Source: a bacterium (GTDB lineage Bacteria > Desulfobacterota > JAPLJL01). Taken from it: a stretch of 64,000 nt of DNA. The translations under genes and the position numbers were made by a program. The stretch spans positions 1 to 64,000 of the forward strand of contig JAQTNV010000007.1 in NCBI GenBank assembly GCA_028713675.1, written 5' to 3'. Every line of letters starts with the position of its first letter. The stretch's first letter is position 1. Below, in pieces: positions 51,950 to 58,918 of the stretch. Below the pieces are notes generated by a model. The model was not told where the DNA came from and ran no database searches. It saw only the letters and a program-made list of their open reading frames with translations.

Positions 51950-51984
51950 GAGGCCGGATCAGATGATCCGGCCTCTGATTTTTT
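51950..51984 (+). terminator. Strong Rho-independent terminator
   Basis: A 12-bp perfect stem (GAGGCCGGATCA / TGATCCGGCCTC, 2-nt loop) is followed after three bases by six T residues. It ends the outer-membrane protein transcript. Confidence 0.92.
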
Positions 51985-52093
51985 ACGGCTGTCATTATCC
52001 ATTAGAAAGATTTGAAAACCAGATCCTTCGCTTCCCAGCCTTTTAGCTTCCGTGACTTCAAATTTTTAATCGGCGTCTTCAATCCGAAATAAA

Positions 52094-52122
52094 TTGAATA
52101 AGGAAACCAAAAAAGGTATAAA
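52094..52122 (+). promoter_or_regulatory. Promoter of the CHAT-NB-ARC-TPR gene, leader almost absent
   Basis: TTGAAT (52094-52099), a 17-nt spacer and TATAAA (52117-52122) place the start of transcription within a few nucleotides of the ATG at 52134. No Shine-Dalgarno lies in that space, so the mRNA may be leaderless or nearly so. Confidence 0.55.
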
Positions 52123-52133
52123 TAATGGAATAA

Positions 52134-55100
52134 ATGGTATCAAAACATATATCTATAAAAATCAATATCAGGAAGGAGGAAGATCAAACCTTTCGTTCCT
52201 CGGTCAACGATGATGCTCCTGCTGCCTTTAACTTACCGGAGCCTTTCTGGTCCGATTATATTAAGAACAAAAAGATTAAGCCCCATTATCTTACCTCCTT
52301 CGGCGAGGCTATTTTCCGCTCCGCGTTCAATACCGAAGCCCGAGAAAACCAGATCAGAGACGTTATAAATGCCCTCACCACCAGAAGCCACCTGATTATT
52401 TCCATTGGTTCTTCCGATGAGATAATTCATGAACTTCCCTGGGAGCTTATCAAGGACCCCCAGGGGAATTTCCTCGCCAATCGGAGAAATATCAGCATCT
52501 GCCGCACCATTCCCGGGCCGATATCAAGTCCCAGCCCTACCCATCCCCCCTATCGAATCCTGGTTATTATCTCTCTCCCGGTAGAGGCCTATGAGGAAGC
52601 ACCTCTTAACCCTTTACGGGAGCTACAAAACCTTTATCAGGCCTTGGATGATTTCCTGAGCCGAGGGCTAATAAAGATTGATGTCTGCGTTCAAGCCACC
52701 CGCTCCGAGATTCTAAGACGCCTTATCGAAGTTCGTTACAATGTGGTTCATTTCATCGGACACGGGGGGCCAGGGGGTGTCCTCGTCTTGGAGGATGAAA
52801 AGGATTTCCTCAGATCTCATCAGGCCGATGCAAATGAAGTCCAGGGACTTTTTCGGAATCTGGCGGTCCAGGCGGTGGTCTTGAACGCATGTCATACCCA
52901 GAGCGCCTCCGCATTTGAACCGTCACTAGCTTTTTATATTTATCACTCCGGAGTTCCCGTGGTAATCGCCAACCAAACCAGCGTTAATGACGATCAGGCC
53001 GTTGAGGCGGCCAAAGACATTTATTCTTATCTCTTTCTGCCGGGCCAAAATCCCGCCGGCGCCCTGGATATGGCCCGTCTCAAGATTACCGACTGGTGGA
53101 AGCCGGTGATCTTTGTCTCCCCGGAGCTGAAATCGGGCGAGCTGTTTCTCCCCCCTGCCGAAGAACCCTCTGTTATCAGAGAAAAAGGGATCCTCCATGG
53201 CCTGGGTACTCTTGGAACCACCAGGGTTTATGTTTATCGTTATCGTCCCCTCCGAGAGATAACGCAGTATTTCTTCTCTGGTGAAAAAGCGGTGGTTCTT
53301 CACGGCCTCGGCGGGGTGGGTAAGAGCTTTATGGCTGATTATCTTGCCCGTTTTCTCCGCCCGGAATTTGCCCACGTCATTGCCCTGAATATGAATGATT
53401 TTATCGGGTCCGGCGTCCGAGGGGTCTTGGAGAAAATCCTCCGGCAATTTGAAGAGAATAAAGTGATATCCTCAGGAGATGCCAGTTCGATCGGAAAAAC
53501 ACGTGCTATCTCACTTTCCTGGAGGGAATTAAATCAAGCCCTAAATTATATATCCTGGCTTTTGATCCTGGATAACTTCGAGCATTTTCAAGACCGACGA
53601 GGCCTGGTGAAAGATGAAGAGATGAAAGAGTTTCTTCGGGTGCTTCGCGGTGAGGACTGGCGCGGGCGGTTCCTCATAACCAGCCGGCTGATTCCATACC
53701 TCGATCAACGAAGCTCCCTGGAGCCGGTGGTCGAGATCGGGACCTACGATGAGGCGGAGAGGTTATTCTTACTTTCTTCCCTCAGCGAAAAAGAAGCCAA
53801 GGCAATATTGGAAAGCCAGGTAGTAGCCGGGCTCGGCTGGCATCCACTAGCGCTTAATCTCTTCCTGCAGATGCCAACCACTCGGGTAGAAACAATCCTC
53901 GGCCGGCAGGAAATGAGAGAGGTTTTTGATGATTTCTATAGAGATTATGTGACGGAAAATCAGAAGGCTTTTTCTCGTATATTTTCTCTCCAATACCCAT
54001 TCTCGCTTGGTCTTCTGGAAGCGGTAGTCGGTGATCCAGACCTAGTGGAACTTTTATTCCGGAGACTGAGAGTCTTCCAGGTAAGGGGAGAAATGATTCA
54101 GCTCTATCCAATTTTTATACAAGCATTCCAAGATCAATGTCCCCTTTCTCCAGAGGAACACCGGCGCCTTACCAACACCCTGGCGCAAACTGAGGCAGAA
54201 AACATTGGGGATAGCTTGAACCGATTTAAAGTTCTTGAAGAAGCGCTATCCCGAAAAGAAATCCCCAATGAGAAGACAAATGAATTTAATAGTTCTTTGG
54301 CCGAGGAAGCAAATAATATCGGAGGATATTTCAGCAACTATGGTCGGATTGATGAAGCGATTTTCTTCTTGGAAAGAGCCTTAGAGATTAGGAAAAAATT
54401 GTCCGGTGAAAAGCATCCGGATGTCGCCACCTCCTACAACAATTTAGGGATGGCATATAAAACCAAAGGAGATCTAGGTAAAGCAATATCCTATTACGTT
54501 AAAGCCCTTGATACTGCGAAGGATTTGTTCGGGGAAAAACATCTCTTTATCGCTACCTCCTACAATAATTTGGGATGTGTCTATCAAGAAAAAGGAGATT
54601 TGAATAATGCTATATCTTTTCACAAAAAAGCCCTTGGGATTACTAAGGATTTATTCGGCGAAAAGCATTCTGCTGTCGCTACTTCCTATAATAATTTAGG
54701 GATAGCATATAAAACCAAAGGAGACCTAGAAAAGGCAATATCTTATTACGAGAAAGCCTTGGAAATTGTTAAGGATTTGTTCGGGCAAAAACATCCTCAT
54801 ATTGCCATCTCATACGACAATTTGGGGATGGCATATCATACTAAGGGAGACCCGGATAAAGCTATATCTTACCTAGAGAAAGCCCTCGGGATCAGGAAAG
54901 ATTTATTCGAGGAAAAACATCCTGATATCGCTACTTCCTATAATAATTTGGGGATGGTATATCATGTCAAGGGAGAACTGGATAAAGCCACATCCTATTA
55001 CGAGAAAGCCTTGGAAATTATGAAGGATTTATTCGGGGAAAATCATCCAAATGTCGCCACTTCATACAATAATTTAGGAGGTGCCTATCAAGACAATGGA

Positions 55101-55979
55101 GACCTTGATAAGGCTATATTCTATTACGAGAAAGCCCTTGGGATTGCGAAGGATTTATTCGGGGAAAATCATCCAAATGTCGCCACCTCATACAATAATT
55201 TAGGAGGTGCTTTTAAAGACAAGCAAAACCTGGATAAAGCCATAACCAATTATGAGAAAGCCCTGGGAATTTGGAAGAATTTATTCGGGGAAAAACATCC
55301 AAATGTCGCCACCTCGTATAATAATTTTGGGATTGTTTATCAAGACAAGGGAGATTTGGATAATGCCATATCTTATCTCGAGAAAGCTCTCGAGATCAGG
55401 AAAGATTTGTTCGGCGAAAGCCACCCCGCTGTCGCCACCTCCTATAATAATTTAGGGTGTGCATATCAAGCTAAGGGGGAACTGAATAAGGCTATATTTT
55501 ATTTCGAGAAAGCCCTGGGTACTGTGAAGGATATATTCGGGAAAAATCATCCTCAAGTCGCCACCTTCTATTTCAATTTAGGAACGGTATATCAAGTTCA
55601 GGGAGACTTAGATAAAGCCACCTCTTATTATGATAAATCCCTTTTAATTTATGGTATTATCGGTTTCAGGCTGGATGAGATTAAAACCTGTATTGTTCTA
55701 GTAAATCTTCTTCTAAAACAAAGTAGGACAGATAAAGCCGCCGAGAGGTTCTGTCAAGCTTTAGATATCCTTAACTTTCTCTGGGCTGGAGGGGAAAAAC
55801 CTGCCTTGGTTATACAAGCAGATCAGGTCCTTAAACTGGCCGGAGAATTGGAAGACGAGCTTAAAAAGGATAAATATTACCAATGTCGAAACATGATTAA
55901 GCAGCTTCAAGAGGAACTGGAGCCGCTTTTAATGATTCTGCACGAGATCCCTGCTTCACCCCCGGAAAAAGATAAATGA
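52134..55979 (+). CDS. CHAT-NB-ARC-TPR protein, STAND-type, probable defence or signalling protease
   Basis: The 1281-aa protein has an N-terminal CHAT caspase-like protease with catalytic H210 (HFIGHGG) and C253 (LNACHTQ). A P-loop NTPase follows (GLGGVGKS at 391-398, Walker B LLILDN near 476, RFLITSR near 512), then a winged-helix-like region to about 720 and eleven 42-residue TPRs of the kinesin-light-chain type at about 727-1188. The order protease-switch-sensor is that of STAND proteins, several of which defend against phages. The catalytic residues look intact. The gene is more AT-rich than its neighbours, a sign of transfer, and stands alone between unrelated genes. Partners such as gasdermin-like targets are not seen here. 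Confidence 0.9.
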   Translation: MVSKHISIKINIRKEEDQTFRSSVNDDAPAAFNLPEPFWSDYIKNKKIKPHYLTSFGEAIFRSAFNTEARENQIRDVINALTTRSHLIISIGSSDEIIHELPWELIKDPQGNFLANRRNISICRTIPGPISSPSPTHPPYRILVIISLPVEAYEEAPLNPLRELQNLYQALDDFLSRGLIKIDVCVQATRSEILRRLIEVRYNVVHFIGHGGPGGVLVLEDEKDFLRSHQADANEVQGLFRNLAVQAVVLNACHTQSASAFEPSLAFYIYHSGVPVVIANQTSVNDDQAVEAAKDIYSYLFLPGQNPAGALDMARLKITDWWKPVIFVSPELKSGELFLPPAEEPSVIREKGILHGLGTLGTTRVYVYRYRPLREITQYFFSGEKAVVLHGLGGVGKSFMADYLARFLRPEFAHVIALNMNDFIGSGVRGVLEKILRQFEENKVISSGDASSIGKTRAISLSWRELNQALNYISWLLILDNFEHFQDRRGLVKDEEMKEFLRVLRGEDWRGRFLITSRLIPYLDQRSSLEPVVEIGTYDEAERLFLLSSLSEKEAKAILESQVVAGLGWHPLALNLFLQMPTTRVETILGRQEMREVFDDFYRDYVTENQKAFSRIFSLQYPFSLGLLEAVVGDPDLVELLFRRLRVFQVRGEMIQLYPIFIQAFQDQCPLSPEEHRRLTNTLAQTEAENIGDSLNRFKVLEEALSRKEIPNEKTNEFNSSLAEEANNIGGYFSNYGRIDEAIFFLERALEIRKKLSGEKHPDVATSYNNLGMAYKTKGDLGKAISYYVKALDTAKDLFGEKHLFIATSYNNLGCVYQEKGDLNNAISFHKKALGITKDLFGEKHSAVATSYNNLGIAYKTKGDLEKAISYYEKALEIVKDLFGQKHPHIAISYDNLGMAYHTKGDPDKAISYLEKALGIRKDLFEEKHPDIATSYNNLGMVYHVKGELDKATSYYEKALEIMKDLFGENHPNVATSYNNLGGAYQDNGDLDKAIFYYEKALGIAKDLFGENHPNVATSYNNLGGAFKDKQNLDKAITNYEKALGIWKNLFGEKHPNVATSYNNFGIVYQDKGDLDNAISYLEKALEIRKDLFGESHPAVATSYNNLGCAYQAKGELNKAIFYFEKALGTVKDIFGKNHPQVATFYFNLGTVYQVQGDLDKATSYYDKSLLIYGIIGFRLDEIKTCIVLVNLLLKQSRTDKAAERFCQALDILNFLWAGGEKPALVIQADQVLKLAGELEDELKKDKYYQCRNMIKQLQEELEPLLMILHEIPASPPEKDK
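54312..55697 (+). repeat. Eleven exact 126-bp coding repeats (TPR array)
   Basis: Units of exactly 126 bp (42 codons), each starting with the NNLG-type tetrad, repeat from 54312 to about 55697 without a single insertion or deletion. The last unit is the most diverged. Strong identity between central units suggests recent unequal exchange. Confidence 0.9.
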
Positions 55980-56006
55980 AATTTTCCGCTTAATGTTTAA
56001 ACCTAG

Positions 56007-56093
56007 ATCCTTCGCTGGCGCTCAGGATGACATTTTATATCTCTTACTTCCTGACTTCGGACTTAGGACTGAGGACCTAGGACTTCGGACTGA
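56007..56093. repeat. Extragenic hairpin and heptamer array overlapping the lipocalin-like gene end
   Basis: ATCCT / AGGAT forms a hairpin at 56007-56028, typical of dispersed extragenic repeats; a related one occurs at 62334-62384. Six 7-nt units (TGACTTC, GGACTTA, GGACTGA and variants) follow at 56052-56093. They include the TAG stop and last codons of the minus-strand lipocalin-like gene. Confidence 0.75.
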
Positions 56094-56517
56094 TTTTTTC
56101 CCAGACCAGTCTTCCCACCGCCTCGATCTTTCCCATTCTGATCGGGGGGGTACGGAAAACTATCTGGGTATCCGAAACCTCCGCGTAGCGGAACTGCTCT
56201 CCCCCCACCCAGTCCGGGATCACGGCGCCCTCCACGCGGGTGGTAAAAGTGCCGTCTTTCTCATTCGCCTGGTAGGGGCCGAAATACGCGGTATATCCCT
56301 GGAAGGCGGCCTTGATCGTCTCCGGGGTCGAAGTCTTGCCGGCAAGAAGCGGGCGGTCGCGGCGCATGATCTGGACGGACATGTAACCGCTCTTGTCGAT
56401 AATGGCGATCCCGACCGGATCCTTGCCCCAGGGGTGGGGAACCGGCCCAGCCGGGCCCTTGAATTCATAGGAAACCAGTCTCCAGCAGCCGAGGATTCTT
56501 TCGCTTAAGGTAGGCAT
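56077..56517 (-). CDS. Lipocalin-like domain protein
   Basis: The 146-aa product starts at an ATG with AGGAGA about 6 nt upstream. ERILGCWRLVSYEFKG near the start, YMSVQIMRRDRP and AYFGPYQANEKDGTFTTRVE match the Lipocalin_5-type family, small cytoplasmic barrels of uncertain role. No signal peptide is present. The last four codons and the stop fall in a heptamer array, so the C-terminus has been shaped by the repeat. It is probably monocistronic. Confidence 0.8.
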   Translation of the reverse strand: MPTLSERILGCWRLVSYEFKGPAGPVPHPWGKDPVGIAIIDKSGYMSVQIMRRDRPLLAGKTSTPETIKAAFQGYTAYFGPYQANEKDGTFTTRVEGAVIPDWVGGEQFRYAEVSDTQIVFRTPPIRMGKIEAVGRLVWEKISPKS

Positions 56518-56540
56518 TTTTTCTCCTGGTTTAGGTCTGG

Positions 56541-56560
56541 ATTCCTGCTTTCGCAGGAAT
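56541..56560. repeat. Extragenic hairpin ATTCCTGC-TTTC-GCAGGAAT
   Basis: This is one hairpin of the two-hairpin element seen at 41032-41096, in the opposite orientation, within the 57-bp gap between the lipocalin-like and YkvA-like genes. Confidence 0.75.
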
Positions 56561-56574
56561 GACGTAAATAATGC

Positions 56575-57006
56575 TCATTTCCGAAAATAACTGATCACAT
56601 AATAGGCAATCAATCCCGCCATCAGCAACCAAATAATAATGATCACTCCCGCGGCAATCCAGTTCGTGGGTTTACCCGGCCCGATCATTTCCCGTGATTT
56701 TTCCCGGCAGTCGGCCAGGACATCTTCCGGGATCAGCTTCCGAACCAGGATAATCCCGAGAGGAATCAGGACCAGATCGTCCAGGTACCCGAGGACCGGG
56801 ATAAAATCCGGGATCAGGTCGATCGGGCTGAAGGCATAACCGACAACGAAAACAGCCAGGAGCCGGGCCGGCCAGGGGGTCCGGGGATCCCGGATCGAGA
56901 GGTAGAGCGCGTAGGTTTCCCGGCGAAGCTCCAGGGTTTTTTGTTTCCAGGTGTTGAGGATTTCCAATGGGATTCTAAATATCAGCGAGGCTTCCCTCGA
57001 CCACAA
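56575..57006 (-). CDS. YkvA-like (DUF1232) membrane protein
   Basis: The 143-aa frame contains the DUF1232 signature SPIDLIPDFIPVLGYLDDL and a C-terminal membrane helix (WIAAGVIIIIWLLMAGLIAYYV). There is no ATG in the right place. The frame opens with TTG at 57006 inside the 57-bp repeat (56984-57040), or could begin at an internal TTG at 56967. The repeat therefore seems to have replaced the original 5' end or supplies the start. The function of the family is not established. Confidence 0.75.
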   Translation of the reverse strand: MWSREASLIFRIPLEILNTWKQKTLELRRETYALYLSIRDPRTPWPARLLAVFVVGYAFSPIDLIPDFIPVLGYLDDLVLIPLGIILVRKLIPEDVLADCREKSREMIGPGKPTNWIAAGVIIIIWLLMAGLIAYYVISYFRK

Positions 57007-57040
57007 TGCCTCGGGATCTGATCGAAAAGCCTCGCACTAC
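56984..57040 (+). repeat. 57-bp dispersed palindromic element, copy B
   Basis: The arms AGCGAGGCTT and AAGCCTCGC enclose a centre with GCCTCGGGATC, and the tail ACTAC follows. It is almost identical to copy A at 19401-19457 (reverse orientation). It overlaps the beginning of the YkvA-like frame. Another extragenic hairpin follows at 57056-57093. Confidence 0.85.
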
Positions 57041-57098
57041 ATATAAAATTCGGGAGGATTGCCACGCCCTCGCCCGGTTCGGGCTCGCAATGACGGCT

Positions 57099-57326
57099 TT
57101 ATTTTTTCCTCACGTAACCTTTTAAGATACCGTCCTCTTTTTTCATCTCTAAAAACTGCTCCCCGGTCATCCCGCACCAGGCGGGCAGGTCCTTCTCGAA
57201 CCCGGGATCGTCGGCGATGATCTCCAGGACCTCCCCGGATTTCATCCCTTCGATCTCTTCCTTGGTCTTGACGATCGGCATCGGGCAGAAGAGGCCGATG
57301 CAATCGACGGTTTTATCAGCTTTCAT
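57099..57326 (-). CDS. tusA: TusA-family sulfur-carrier protein
   Basis: The 75-aa product has the CPMP motif (C14-P17) of TusA/SirA-type proteins, which carry a persulfide on the first cysteine, and the usual GEVLEIIADDPGFEKDLPAWC segment with a second cysteine. It lies in a group with DsrE-like, IscU-like and NifS-like proteins, so a sulfur-transfer role is likely, either in tRNA or cofactor sulfuration or in a trafficking chain for sulfur oxidation or reduction. The start ATG is at 57326. Confidence 0.88.
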   Translation of the reverse strand: MKADKTVDCIGLFCPMPIVKTKEEIEGMKSGEVLEIIADDPGFEKDLPAWCGMTGEQFLEMKKEDGILKGYVRKK

Positions 57327-57399
57327 TATTCATCCCTAAATCTTTTTACCCTCCCCTTCATCCCCTCCCCTCAAGGGCGGGGATAAGAGTTAAGGTGAA

Positions 57400-57552
57400 A
57401 TGGGCAAGCCGAACATGAACCAAAACATCTTTTGTGAGGACTCTTCGCCATCGGCTTAGAATGACAAGCATATGCTAACGGCCAGGCCCTGCGGGCCGGC
57501 CTCCGGATCTTCCGGGGAAAACTAATTGTTTTGGGAATGAAGGCTTGCCCAT
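57400..57552. repeat. 153-bp imperfect palindrome, MITE-like or structured RNA
   Basis: Perfect 11-bp ends, ATGGGCAAGCC (57400-57410) and GGCTTGCCCAT (57542-57552), enclose an inner pair CCAAAACA / TGTTTTGG (57420-57427 and 57527-57534). A GC-rich hairpin lies at the centre. A 69-aa frame runs over it on the minus strand but has no family features and no ribosome-binding site. Confidence 0.5.
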
Positions 57553-57600
57553 GAACCGTCTCCGCTGGAAATTCACGCAACTATTGATCCCGGCGGTATT

Positions 57601-58068
57601 TCAAATAAATAGATTGATTTTGGATTCGCGGGCGATGGCCAGGTAAGTGGCCGCCCCGGTGAAATCGTCCACGGTGTCGACCAGCTGTTCCCGGCCCAAG
57701 CCCATCACCCCGCAGCTGGTGGTGCAGGCGATGTATCTGACCTTGAGCGCCCGGGCGGTCTTCATCATGTCCTCAAGCGAGGCCATCCCGGTTTTCCGCA
57801 TCAGCTTTCTCATCATCCAGGGACCCAGGCCCAGCATGTTCAGGCGGGAGAGCGGGAATCCCCGGTTCATGAAATTCAGCATCTTCTGCATCAGGAGCTG
57901 GGTCTTGGAAAAAGCAAAATTGGATTTCTTCAGAAGGTTCAAACCCCAGAAGGTGAAGAAAATGGTGACCTCCATCCCGCTGGCGGCCGCGGTGGTGGCA
58001 AGCGTAAAGGCGGCCAGGGCCTTGTCGAGCTCGCCGGAAAACAGGATGATGGTCATCTTCTCGCTCAT
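57601..58068 (-). CDS. DsrE/DrsH-like protein
   Basis: The ATG at 58068 overlaps the stop of the zinc-ribbon gene in ATGA and gives 155 aa; the longer frame would add residues of that upstream gene's region. IILFSGELDKALAAFTLATTA and CTTSCGVMGLGREQL with ARALKVRYIAC match the DsrE-like sulfur-transfer family, whose conserved cysteine (in TTSCGV) accepts persulfide. Hydrophobic segments suggest membrane association, as in DrsH-like proteins. It is the second gene of the zinc-ribbon/DsrE pair, within the sulfur-transfer group. Confidence 0.82.
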   Translation of the reverse strand: MSEKMTIILFSGELDKALAAFTLATTAAASGMEVTIFFTFWGLNLLKKSNFAFSKTQLLMQKMLNFMNRGFPLSRLNMLGLGPWMMRKLMRKTGMASLEDMMKTARALKVRYIACTTSCGVMGLGREQLVDTVDDFTGAATYLAIARESKINLFI

Positions 58069-58289
58069 CGGCAGGTCTCGCAGGTCGGGCAACTCTTCAG
58101 ATCGCTCTGATAAAGCCGACCGCATTTCGGGCACTGTTTCAGCTTGATCTCACAGGGCTGGCAAGCCAGGGTATCCCGGCACTGCGAAACCAGTTCCTGC
58201 TCGCACATCGGGCACTTGCAACCGGCTTTCGCGCTGGGTTTAGTCTTACCGGAGGTTGTCTTGGCGGTTTTTTTTGTTTTTGTTGCCAT
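58065..58289 (-). CDS. Small double zinc-ribbon protein
   Basis: The 74-aa product has a basic N-terminus and two cysteine knuckle pairs, CPMCEQ / CQPCE and CPKCGRLY / CPTCETC, expected to bind two zinc ions. GAGGGGG lies upstream of the ATG at 58289. It overlaps the DsrE-like gene by 4 bp, so both are made together. It is too small for an enzyme; a docking or metal/sulfur-handling adaptor is an inference. Confidence 0.8.
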   Translation of the reverse strand: MATKTKKTAKTTSGKTKPSAKAGCKCPMCEQELVSQCRDTLACQPCEIKLKQCPKCGRLYQSDLKSCPTCETCR

Positions 58290-58342
58290 CTTTCCCCCTC
58301 TTATTGGTTCATCTGGTCTATTTAGTTTCTTTGGTTTCTCTG

Positions 58343-58377
58343 GTTACCGGTTATTTGCTACTTGCTACCTGCGACTT
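58343..58377. repeat. Heptamer array, 5 units
   Basis: GTTACCG, GTTATTT, GCTACTT, GCTACCT and GCGACTT run in phase in the gap between iscU and the zinc-ribbon gene. Confidence 0.7.
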
Positions 58378-58412
58378 CTTCTTTTTCCAGCTACCAAGCA
58401 ACCTAACCACCT

Positions 58413-58465
58413 CGCAACCTGAAGGTTGCGGCTACCGGCTACCTGCTACTTGCTACCGGCTTTGG
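58413..58465. repeat. Palindrome with TGAA loop joined to a heptamer array covering the iscU stop
   Basis: CGCAACC-TGAA-GGTTGCG (58413-58430) is followed without a gap by five 7-nt units (GCTACCG, GCTACCT, GCTACTT, GCTACCG, GCTTTGG). The last iscU codons and its TAG stop (58446-58448) are encoded by these units. The same palindrome-then-array order occurs at 45243-45337. Confidence 0.8.
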
Positions 58466-58835
58466 GATTCTTTTTGAGATAGTCCTCGATCGCCTTGTGG
58501 AGCGCGTCCGCGCCCAGGTTGGAACAGTGCATCTTGTTCTTGGGCAGTCCTCCGAGCTGTTCCGCCACCATCTCCTTGGTCATTTTCAGGGCCTCCTCGA
58601 TCGTCTTGCCCTTGGCCATCTCCGAAACCATCGAGGAAACCGCGATCGCCGCCCCGCACCCGAAGGTCTGGAATTTAACATCCTCAATCACGTTATCCTT
58701 TACCTTGATGTAAAAGGTCATCATGTCCCCGCAAACCGGGTTGCCTATTTCTCCCACCCCGTCGGCATTCGGGATCTCCCCGACATTGCGCGGGTTCTGG
58801 AAGTGGTCCATCACTTTTTCGGAATAAATGGGCAT
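58446..58835 (-). CDS. iscU: IscU/NifU-type iron-sulfur scaffold protein
   Basis: The 129-aa product has the three scaffold cysteines (C35 in NPVCGD, C60 in FGCGAA, C104 in MHCSNLG) and the aspartate D37, so it should assemble [2Fe-2S] or [4Fe-4S] clusters. It directly follows the NifS-like gene. A sulfur donor of the cysteine-desulfurase type is expected, but the neighbour lacks its lysine (see 58911), so another desulfurase may serve it. The C-terminal AGSK and the stop are encoded by a heptamer array. Confidence 0.93.
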   Translation of the reverse strand: MPIYSEKVMDHFQNPRNVGEIPNADGVGEIGNPVCGDMMTFYIKVKDNVIEDVKFQTFGCGAAIAVSSMVSEMAKGKTIEEALKMTKEMVAEQLGGLPKNKMHCSNLGADALHKAIEDYLKKNPKAGSK

Positions 58836-58862
58836 CGTTAACCCTCCAAGTTGAACCCGATA

Positions 58863-58918
58863 GTTTCGGGTTTCTAGTTTCTAGTTTCTAGTTTGGAATT
58901 TGGGATTTGATTATTGGT
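58863..58918. repeat. Heptamer array, 8 units, ending on a stop codon
   Basis: GTTTCGG, three copies of GTTTCTA, GTTTGGA, ATTTGGG, ATTTGAT and TATTGGT run in phase. The TAA stop of the NifS-like gene is at 58911-58913. Confidence 0.8.

Noticed and set aside
54312..55697. CRISPR array suggested by regular 126-bp repeats
   Set aside because: The repeats are in-frame TPR codons without unique spacers of CRISPR length, and no cas gene is present.
57371..57580. 69-aa minus-strand frame over the nested inverted repeat
   Set aside because: It has no ribosome-binding site or family features and lies on a palindromic element.
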